Shown here piece by piece: positions 56,075 through 64,000 of a DNA stretch of 64,000 bases. The notes under the pieces were generated by a model. It saw only the letters and a program-made list of their open reading frames with translations. It was not told the DNA's origin and searched no databases. This stretch comes from Edaphochlamys debaryana (Eukaryota > Chlorophyta > Chlorophyceae > Chlamydomonadales): contig JAEHOE010000020.1 of the NCBI GenBank assembly GCA_016858145.1, positions 558,001-622,000 of the forward strand. The letters are read 5' to 3'. A program made the translations under genes and the position numbers. Positions within the stretch are counted from its first letter, which is position 1, and each line of letters opens with the position of its first letter.

Positions 56075-59000
56075 ATGCGTCGAAACAATGTGCGGCCCCA
56101 GCGTGGGCTGGGCGCACTGCTTTGCTGCGTTTTCATTCGCGGTCTGCTCGCGGGTCACTGGGAAGCAAACGAGGCCTGCAATGAGGGCTGCAACGATGCT
56201 GGACTGTAAGTGCGGGCTCGGATGCTCCGTGCCGCAGCACCGTACGCTCGCGCGCGTGCGAGCGATGTGTTGAAACAAGGCGACTGGGCTGGATGGGCTC
56301 GATGGCGCACAACGTGCGGATCGCCGTCTTAGACCCAATGCTGTGAAGAAATGCTGATTCCGGAAGACGGCGTTTGTCGGGGCAGCGAGCGACTCAGCCA
56401 CTCTGGCGGGCCCGCCCGCCACGCCCGTGAGAGCCCATCCCTCCGCCGCCGCTGCATGCAGGTGCTTGACCCCCGAGGTCGTGGAGTTCCCCTCCATATG
56501 CCCCGCGGTAAGTTCCTTCACTGGGGATTGCGGTGCCCGTCAGCCGATCCGGCACACCCTCCCAGCCCGCATGCCCCGCCGCCGCCCCACGCGCGCGGCC
56601 CCGTGCCGCCCGCCCTCCCCCCCGGCCCGGGGCCCCCATGCATGCCCTGCGGCGCACCGGCTCATGCGTGCTTCCCGTCCCCGCCGACGTGCTGAATGCA
56701 TGCGCAGGGCTCTGTTGAGATTGGTGAGCGGACCCAAAAGGATGTGGACATGAATAACTGCAAGTACAACGGCTGCGGTCCTGGCGGCTGCGAGTGAGTC
56801 CGCGGTCGTGCCGTTTGTGCGTTCCATCCCCCCCTCGCTAAAGAAATGACGTGAACTGATGGCCTGACTTGCGCCTGCGTTGTGTGCAGTTCTGGCTGGA
56901 AGGAGGTGTCAAAGAAAGACTGCGGATGGCCCAGTGGAATCATGCACGACGTAAGGCCGGACGGAGCAGCAATGTCAACCCCCACCTTTCACACCTTCGG
57001 GCTTCCCTGACCACCTCCACCCGCCCTGACCTCAACATGTCTGTACACAGGAGAGGTGCTGCAAGGAGTTCACGCTGCTCATCAAGACCTGCCGCGGACA
57101 GGCGTGAGTCACGCGGCGGGGACTAGCCAGTTGCCCCGTTGCCCCGTTCAGCCCCGTTGCAGTGGGGCCGTCGGGAGCTGATATTCAGTTCTTTCCTTTT
57201 GCCATGCAAGACGGCACGTGTGCCACAGTCTTCCGCTGCACAGACCCTCGCTCATATGTACCCGCCCACTTCATCCAATTCCCACAGTTCGTGCGCGTGG
57301 CTCGAGGAACCACCGCCACCCCCTGTCACCATCGTGTGGCACTGGTATCCGGTGCCTGGCTGCACGGGCTACGACACGCAGGACGAGGCCTCCTGCGACG
57401 AAGAGCACAAGTCAGTGGGGTGACTGAATGTATGGGGGTCATGTACGGGCATGTACGGCAAGCATGCACTGCACCTCGGAAAAGGGTAGGAAGACGCTGA
57501 AAGCAAGGCAGGGTGCGTGGGGACAAGGTAGGGAAGGAATGCGCACACGGGAAGGCGCAGGTAGGGCGGGAGGAATGCAAAGCGCTCGCGGAATGGAGCG
57601 AGGGGCATGCAGCGAAAAGCGGGAGGGAGGTACGTACGGGACCTTGTGAGAAGCTGAGCTTGACTAGTGTTCTGCGTTGCAGGTGCGCCACAGGCCACAA
57701 GAACACGTTTATTGATGCCTGCCCTCCGGGCTACGTGAAAGATGGAGAACCCTACGCCGGCATTGACGACACGAACTGCAAGTGTGAGCACCAGATACAC
57801 CAGATGGGATTCATGAGCGTGGGAAGCAGGATCTGCTCTCTTCGTTTCTTGCTTGACTCCTCGACCGGTTTTGCAGGGACCGGCTGTGACTTCGGTGGCT
57901 GCTGGTCGGTCATGTGCCTGCCGGGTGTGCTGATGAGTCGGGTGTCTGGACGAGCGCATGGTAACCGTGATTTGCGTGCATGCGCAGGAGCGGATGGGCC
58001 GAGCAGAAGAGCCAATCTTGCGGCCTCATTAGTCCCAACAAAGGTGGATGCCGTACGTGCCGTACATCGGGGTGTTACATACGCGATGACCCAACCCGCA
58101 CGCTCCGTTAGGGCCAGAGTTGAAGGGCTGCTCGTACATCGGGGTGTGCGATGTTAAGTTCCCGTACATGCGCACACGTCTCGCCTGCCCCTCCTGCCAG
58201 AGTACTGCTGCAAGAAGGTGACCAAGTACCCCTGCGCCGAGATATTGGACTGCCGCGGAGTGCCTTTGCCCGCACCTGGATGTAAGGAATGCATAGCGCT
58301 GGTTGGAGCACACGCCACGACATCCACCCAGAAAGGTTTGGTGGCTCCCGGCCCCCCACATGAATGCAGACGAGCCGCGCCCGCCGCCTCCGCCGTCACC
58401 CCCGCCTCCGCCGCCCTCACCTCCGCCGCCACCCCCACCCTCACCCCCTCCGCCCCCTCCGCCCCCTCCGCCGAGTCCGCGTCCCTCACCTCCCCCACCG
58501 CGCGTGGCGCCTGAGTGTAAGCGCGCTACATGCAAGCGCGTCTGGAGCGATGTTCTTACATCAAAACAAGCATGTCCTTCTGAACGTGCTTGCCCTCTGC
58601 CCGCCCATGCAACGCACAGCTCTGTATGCGCCGCCACCTGAATACACCCCTGGCCAAGAGTGCAGCGGCACCTATGCGCCAGACCCGCCTGTCAAGATTG
58701 GATACAAGAAATCCCTGTACGCGATGGTCTCTATTCCCGATGAGTGAGCAACGTGGAGTCAAGCAACCCAATAGCTAGCGAAGCGAGCTGGCGGGGCTGT
58801 CGTGAGATGTCCGTACCAGCAGGCATCCTTCCCGGCGAAATCCGTGCCCTTGCGGCCGTTAAGGAACCTGCCCGGTCCGTTGGTCTTTGTGCGTGCTTGC
58901 AGCTGTGTGCTCTCAGACCTGGTGGCATCGCAGCTGGAGGTTCTGGTGGACATCGTGCACCCCCAGATGGCCGCCCTCACCCTCACCCTGACCAACCCAG

Positions 59001-61569
59001 ACGGTGACTCGGTCAACCTCGTGCGCAAGAGAGGTGGGCATGGGCGCGTGCGTGGCGGAGCGTGACACTGGCTTGCACTACTAGCTCTTGGGGTGGGTAC
59101 ATGGAGTCACAAGCACGTGCCCACTCGCTCATCAGCAGCAGCCAGGACTGGGTCTCGCTCATGGCCTCCTGCACAGACCCTCGAGGGAGCTCCCTCCATC
59201 CCGCACACCCGCGCGCCCGCCGCCCGGCTCTGAGCGAGCCCTTCGAACCGCTGCACACATGCCCCCTCCAGGCGGCAAGCTGGCCCTCGATGGCGAGTAC
59301 GTCTTCAGCATGGCCGCATCGACCTCCATGAAGGACGTGACCAGCCCAAGTGCCAAGCTCCTCGTGGGGGGCACCTACGGTCCGGAGAACTCCTTCGAGG
59401 CCTTTGAGGGCATCAACCCGGCCGGCGAGTGGACTCTGAGGGTGAGCATTGACCAAAGCATAAGTCACGGCAGCACGTGCCCCCGGGACAGTCAAGCAAG
59501 GTGTGTCTAGCGGCGGGTGGGGGTGATGCTTTAACCTAGTGCGCGTGCATTGGCTGTGCGCATGCATGCAGGTGTACGACTCCCTTACCAAGAAGCCGGA
59601 TCCGGCCAAGAGCTACAGGCTGCGCGGCTTTGCCGTCACTATCCTCGGGGGTAGGTCGTCTGGCGTTATTAGCCGTCATGCGCTGGCTGTGCTTTCCTTC
59701 CAAGCGGCCGTGCTCTTCTTCACTGCTGAACCGACTTCCCACCCCCGGACGCTGGCTGTTTCCCGCCCGTCCGTCCCCAGGTGAGGGCGTGCAGATACCC
59801 CCACCCCCGCCCCCGCCGCCACCACCGCCGCCGCCATCGCCTCCCAGCGCATGCCGCGCTTCCTACGCCTACAGTCCCCCGGCGGCCATCATGACGCGCA
59901 AGACACTGGACACGAAAGCGACTTTGAGCGGGTATGCGTGCATGGGACGGAGGAGCTGGAGGAGCGGGGGCGCCAAGGCAACACACCTGGTCCGGCGCCA
60001 AACTTCGGGTGCAAACTGTCCCACGGCTTGAAGCTCAGCGTGAAACACCAAACGTACTTGTTGTAGGTTAGGGGCCGGGCCCCCGCTGCCAGGCTTCTGC
60101 CTCCTGGCCGGAGCAGCGCCGCAAACGTCTGCTCAAGTCCAGCTGAGGAGCAGTGTCATGGAGCGTCGCGAAAGCTCACCCCCCACGCCAGACTGCGATG
60201 CCCAACGCGACGAGTTCCTAATCTATATACGGCCGCGTCGATAACGGGGCGCGTATCGACCCGTCGCGAACTCATCAACATGTCCATGAAGAACGCGCAC
60301 CCATATTAGGCGTGCTTTAATGCTCATATCTATGATAACTAGGGCTGTGTGGAGGTAGACGCGAGTTGGTTCCGTCAACTTTGCGCTGACGAGCGATCAG
60401 GCAAATTCGCGCGACTTTGGTGCGACCACCCTAGATAAAGCCCAGGCCGAGCTTGATGTTACTGTTCAACATGATACGATGAAGCATAGTTGCGGTAGTT
60501 GCAACACTTTGTTGCGGTCCGCCTTGGCGCGCACATGTCAACCCGCGTGCCGCAACGTCCCTCCGCCCCCTGCGCCCCCGGAGCTTCGTGCGGACCGCGC
60601 CACTGGGCCCCCGCGCTTCATTAAGTTTCTGCACCCAGCCCAGCGCTTCCAGCTTAGATTAAGTCATACAATCGCTTTGGCAATGCGAGCAGAAGCATTC
60701 TTGCGCCTTCGTCCCGCAGATGCAAGACCACGAAGCCGACGGTCAACCAGATCGAGGTGAGCCTTGCATGACCGCGCTCAAGCTTGGAAGGCGCCCCCGC
60801 CCTTCCCCCGCTTCCTGACTCGGTCTTGCCGCTCCGCTGCCAAGGTTCGGGTGGACATCAAACACGCTGACGTTGGGACCCTCTCGATGGACCTCATCCA
60901 CCCCACCGGCGTCTCAGTAACACTGGTCTACAGCATGTGTGAGGCAGGGATCTACTGAGGTTCCTGGCGAGGATGCACTTTTAAGCCAGCGTCCGGTAGC
61001 TAAGACGTAAACCCATGCAAGCAAGAAATAGCGAGCAGGGTGCACATGACAATACCGCCGGCGGCACATGACACGCTGTCACGCACTCCGTCCCCCATGC
61101 CCCTCAGCCAGCAACCCTGCCCTGGACGGAGTCTACGTCTTCCGCAATGACGCAAGCAAGAAGTTCAAATACGCCACACCCAACGCCGACGGCCTCATTG
61201 CCCCGGGCAAGTACCGCGCCCAGAGCTCCTTTACGTCCATTGACAACATGAGCCCCAACGGCGTGTGGACCCTTCGCCTGTACGACAAGTCCGCCCATGA
61301 ATCCGGCGAGGTGTGTGTCACGTCTATTACTGTTACAGGGGGCAGCATACTCAGGGCTAAATCCTTTGTATTTGTTGCCATGGCGGTTCATGGCCGGGAT
61401 CCAACACTGATACGGGTCTCCCGTACCCAACCCCGCCCATGCGCCCCGCCCCCTACATACCCAACGTGCATCCTCGTCCCCGTGTCCCTTTCCCCCTACC
61501 CAACCCCGCCGAACCCCGCCCATGCCCCAGGTCTACGTCCTCCGCTCGTTTGAGGTGGTGATTGGATGA
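56075..61569 (+). CDS. Secreted Cys-rich protein with two P-domain-like modules and poly-Pro linkers
   Basis: Twenty exons: 56075-56205, 56462-56507, 56708-56793, 56890-56950, 57051-57103, 57288-57410, 57683-57783, 57877-57904, 57988-58052, 58201-58281, 58370-58516, 58620-58743, 58903-59033, 59272-59441, 59572-59650, 59781-59931, 60720-60756, 60845-60938, 61108-61310, 61531-61569; 649 residues. A signal peptide (GLGALLCCVFIRGLLAG core) precedes two homologous Cys-rich modules (NNCKYNGCGPGGC ... CCKEFTLLIKTC; TNCKWTGCDFGGC ... CCKKVTKYPC). Then come a PPPPPSPP linker, a P/Homo-B-like module (LTLTNPDGDSVNLV, INPAGEWTLR), a second poly-Pro linker and a second such module (MDLIHPTGVSVTLV, MSPNGVWTLRLYD). 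An extracellular-matrix role is inferred. The junction 57904/57988 uses a weak GTCGGT donor chosen by parallel with module 1. Confidence 0.82.
59932..60719. other. Long intron 16 of the secreted-protein gene
   Basis: 788 bp, AT-richer than surrounding introns, with no exon found. It is the longest intron of this gene. No clear terminal repeats were seen, so no mobile element is called. Confidence 0.4.
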
Positions 61570-61856
61570 ATAACTCCGCCGGGAGCTGCTGGCTTACTTC
61601 GGAGTGCGAACTCCTTAAAACCCCCAAGCAAGAGGTCGCCGCTCCGAGCAGAAGCAACCCGCGGCCTCCTGAGAAGGGGACGATGGTGTGCGCAGCTTGT
61701 TGGCATTGGCATGTTGCGGCGCATTCATAGCCAGGTCGGCTACGTACTACATAGCGTTGTACTATGCATTCATGTAAATATGTCGTAGCGCTGGGTGGGA
61801 AGAGCGAAGGGCAATATGGTTGATCTGGCTTTGGCATGCATTGGCACCATCCGGGG

Positions 61857-61861
61857 TGTAA
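61857..61861 (+). terminator. TGTAA polyadenylation signal of the secreted-protein gene
   Basis: TGTAA lies about 290 nt after the stop codon at 61569, consistent with algal poly(A) usage. Confidence 0.6.
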
Positions 61862-62710
61862 TGCTTTAATAATACAAGGGGCTGTGTGGCAGACGTGGCG
61901 CCGTCACCCCGTTCTGCCCCATAAGACCACTGTCTGTGGCCGCCTTGGCATCCTAAGGAGTAACCTTTTGAGGAGCCTAACGTTACAGGCTGCCAGATGC
62001 CACAAGCAACCTGAAGGTATGTATCAGCTCCATTGACCCCCGCTCCGCCCATATGGTGAGCGAGTAGTGTAACCCGCAATGGTCCCACGTCAAGCTCGAG
62101 GCGTCAAGCCTTAAGGCGACCACTCGCGGCTCCAACATCTCTGCGTAGGCCCTAACCGGAAGTGGGGGTGCACACCTCTGCTGCTCCTTGCTCAGGAGCG
62201 GACGCAATTCTCTCTTCGCACAGCCTCAACGGTGACCTTCCGCACAGCCACCATACACACTGTAGCACAGCAGATTATTGGCTTCGCTCCCGCCATTTTC
62301 AGCCAACACACTGACTACCCCAGCCCCAGCCGAAGAATGTCTGCATGCGCCAACCGGCTACGCTTCGACCACACGGCCACCAGCCTCGAATTCACACTTA
62401 GTAAGCCTCCACGCATTCTCTCCTATGTGGTTCCTTCCCCCTCTCTCCAGTCTCGGTGACGCATGCTAGGTATCTTCGGGCGGGGGCCGCGGGGGGGCAC
62501 CACACCGCCACCGCCATGCGAAGGCGGTGCTGGGGTGATGACGAGGCCGCCCACAAGCCGCCTCCCTCCTCGCCATGCTCCACTCCCCGCAGTGTCACTC
62601 GATCATACGGTATGACCCCACGCCCTTCGAGCACTTGCCTGCCCTGCGCGAACGACGCCCAGTACGCCCAGCTCCTGGTCTGGCCCCCACAGGCCCCGCC
62701 CCCACACCCC
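61862..62710. other. Intergenic / untranslated region
   Basis: About 850 bp. A plus-strand open stretch near 62232-62402 ends in a GTAAGC donor-like site but has no recognisable protein motif or partner exon. The right part is the likely 3' UTR of the minus-strand RZ-finger exon. Confidence 0.3.
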
Positions 62711-62849
62711 TCAGCCCAGTACGGCATCCGTCAGCTGCACCCGCGCGTTCCGGCTGCCGTACCCAATGGGCGCACCGCACTCGGGGCATGTCGCATCCGC
62801 CTCGGGCGAGCCGCACTCGCCCACCATGTACACATGGCCATTGGCGCAC
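62711..62849 (-). CDS. RZ-type zinc-finger terminal exon (orphan, partial)
   Basis: Reading 62849 to 62711 on the minus strand gives CANGHVYMVGECGSP, then ATCPECGAPIG and a stop after VQLTDAVLG. The pattern C-x3-H-x6-C-x8-C-x2-C matches the RZ finger of RNF213/ZNFX1-type proteins (consensus like CPNGHxYxIGECGG...CPECGAxIGG). It starts after a good CGCAG acceptor in phase 2. A possible preceding exon ends at 62948 (GWSQQGSQRR, donor GTGAAT), but it lacks the usual aromatic lead-in and runs toward the plus-strand gene. The rest of the gene is not found; it may be a relic or an antisense-overlapping gene. Confidence 0.5.
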
Positions 62850-62990
62850 CTGCGGTGTACGGTGTACGACAGGTAGGTAGGACGGAGGCATGCGGCCTCA
62901 CAAGCTTATGGCCTAGGTGCAGGGACTGCAGACCAAGCACGATTCACCTTCGCTGGGACCCCTGCTGGGACCACCCCAACGTCACTTCGC

Positions 62991-64000
62991 ATGGCTTTCC
63001 CTGCCGCACCTGTACAGATGGCCGGCCAGGATCCGGGTGCCAATGTGCCTGGCTTGCAGAGCATGATGGTGCAGGCAATGGGAGCTGACGTGCTCGGGCA
63101 CTACATTGCGTCAGCAATCGTCGCGGTGTTGGGGGAGACAAGCCTGACGCCGGAGTCGGGCGGCAAGACCAAGAGCTCGAGGTGTGTCGGGGATGGGCGT
63201 AAGTGTCTGGGGACGGGCGCCTGGGGATGGGCGTCTGTGGATGGGCGCAAGGGGACAGGGCATCTGGGGACGGGCGTCTGGGGACGGGTGCAAGGGGACT
63301 GTGCATCTGGGGCGGGCGTCAGGGCCTGGTCTCGGCATGAATGTGTCAGGGGCTGGTCTCTGCATAAATGCGTGAGCCAGGAGTCGTAATTACAACACCC
63401 CCGTGTGCCCATTCCCTCGACCAAAGCAGGCCGAGCGCCAAGGCCAAGAGCAGCGAGAAGGGCGAGGTAAAGCTCAGCGAGGCGCAGGAAACCCTGCGCA
63501 AGGAGTTGGGCAAGCCATTCGAGGAGGTCTTCAACAAGCTGGGGCTCCAGATAAACCACGCGAGCCTGGTGCGGGTGTACGGCGTGGCGCTCGTCATGAC
63601 CCGAATGTGAGCCTGCCGGCTGGGCTTGGCTGGGCTTGGCTGGGCTGGCTGGGCTGGCGAATTCCCGAAACCGGCGAAGTCAACCAGCACACCCCGCTTG
63701 CCCATGCAATCCACAACTCGTGTTTCTCAAGCCAGTGGCTTATACCCTCCCGTCCATGCAGGTTCGTCCGCTGCGGGCTGCAGTGGGCGGATGTATACAA
63801 GGGGCGCAGCGCTGATATTGGCCAGGTAGTCGTCAACGGCATGGACATGCACGTTCTGTATGTCAGCTACGTCCGGTCGATCCTCAAGGCGTGGATCAAC
63901 TACACGGGCGATAAGAGCGCCACAAACCACGTGGCCAACCTGACCTTAAGCCAGGTCAGGGCGCTGGGCGACCTCCTCAACGACAAGATCAGCAACGTGA
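62991..64000 (+). CDS. Unrecognised protein, 5' part of gene (partial at window edge)
   Basis: Three exons: 62991-63181, 63430-63606, 63762 to the edge; phases agree (2, then 2). The peptide includes VQMAGQDPGANVPGLQSMM, LSEAQETLRKELGKPFEEVF, VYGVALVMTRMFVRCGLQW and WINYTGDKSATNHV. It is soluble-looking and mostly helical, with no known motif. Third codon positions are strongly G/C, supporting the plus strand. The last bases (AAC/GTGA) may be the next donor. The true start is uncertain: a good acceptor (CTGTACAG) lies at 63017 just before ATGGCCGG, so 62991 may not be the initiator. Confidence 0.6.
63185..63325. repeat. Minisatellite in intron 1 of the right-edge gene
   Basis: Degenerate CTGGGGACGGGCGT / GGGGATGGGCGT units occupy most of the intron. 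Confidence 0.8.

Noticed and set aside
62232..62402. Plus-strand exon candidate ending in GTAAGC
   Set aside because: No acceptor or partner exon in phase was found and the peptide has no recognisable motif.

Overview
The window is nuclear DNA of a green alga, most likely a volvocine/Chlamydomonas-type chlorophyte. The evidence is very high GC with strong G/C preference at third codon positions, many short introns with GTGAGN/GTGCGN donors and CAG acceptors, TGTAA polyadenylation signals, Ser-Pro/poly-Pro cell-wall type linkers, and plastid-type genes beside ordinary eukaryotic ones. All gene models below were spliced by eye. Intron phases were checked so that each model gives an uninterrupted frame.

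Layout, left to right. Minus-strand tail of a cyclophilin-like gene (1-1166); calreticulin with an HDEL retention signal (1787-4340, +); a low-complexity, probably organelle-targeted protein (4828-8152, +); an SQD2-type sulfolipid synthase (9422-14520, -), which converges on the previous gene with poly(A) signals about 15 bp apart; a cytochrome P450 (15020-19909, +) divergent from SQD2; a divergent NNP/NRT2-like MFS transporter with an enormous central loop (21433-26822, +); a small organelle-targeted helical protein (29452-31276, -); two tandem paralogues of an unrecognised family whose N-terminus resembles that of Cdc37 (31941-37180 and 38406-40134, +), the first carrying a LINE-type retroelement in intron 2; an SC35-like SR splicing factor (41963-43908, -); a 19-exon CLC chloride channel/exchanger with CBS domains (44234-52388, +); an F-box-like/ankyrin-like protein with a C-terminal membrane anchor (53161-55362, +); a secreted Cys-rich protein with two P-domain-like modules (56075-61569, +); an orphan RZ-type zinc-finger exon (62711-62849, -); and the start of an unrecognised gene running off the right edge (62991-64000, +).

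The genes do not form one pathway, as expected for a nuclear chromosome. Several are arranged as divergent pairs with short shared upstream regions (SQD2/P450, 29452-31276/31941-37180, SR factor/CLC).

The most unusual structural signal is recurrent. In five introns of four genes, the edge of the neighbouring exon together with its splice site is repeated one to five times inside the intron, making arrays of decoy 5' or 3' splice sites. The second is a 3.5-kb retroelement with an 11-bp target-site duplication, containing a near-perfect 0.5-kb inverted repeat made of two tail-to-tail element 3' ends.
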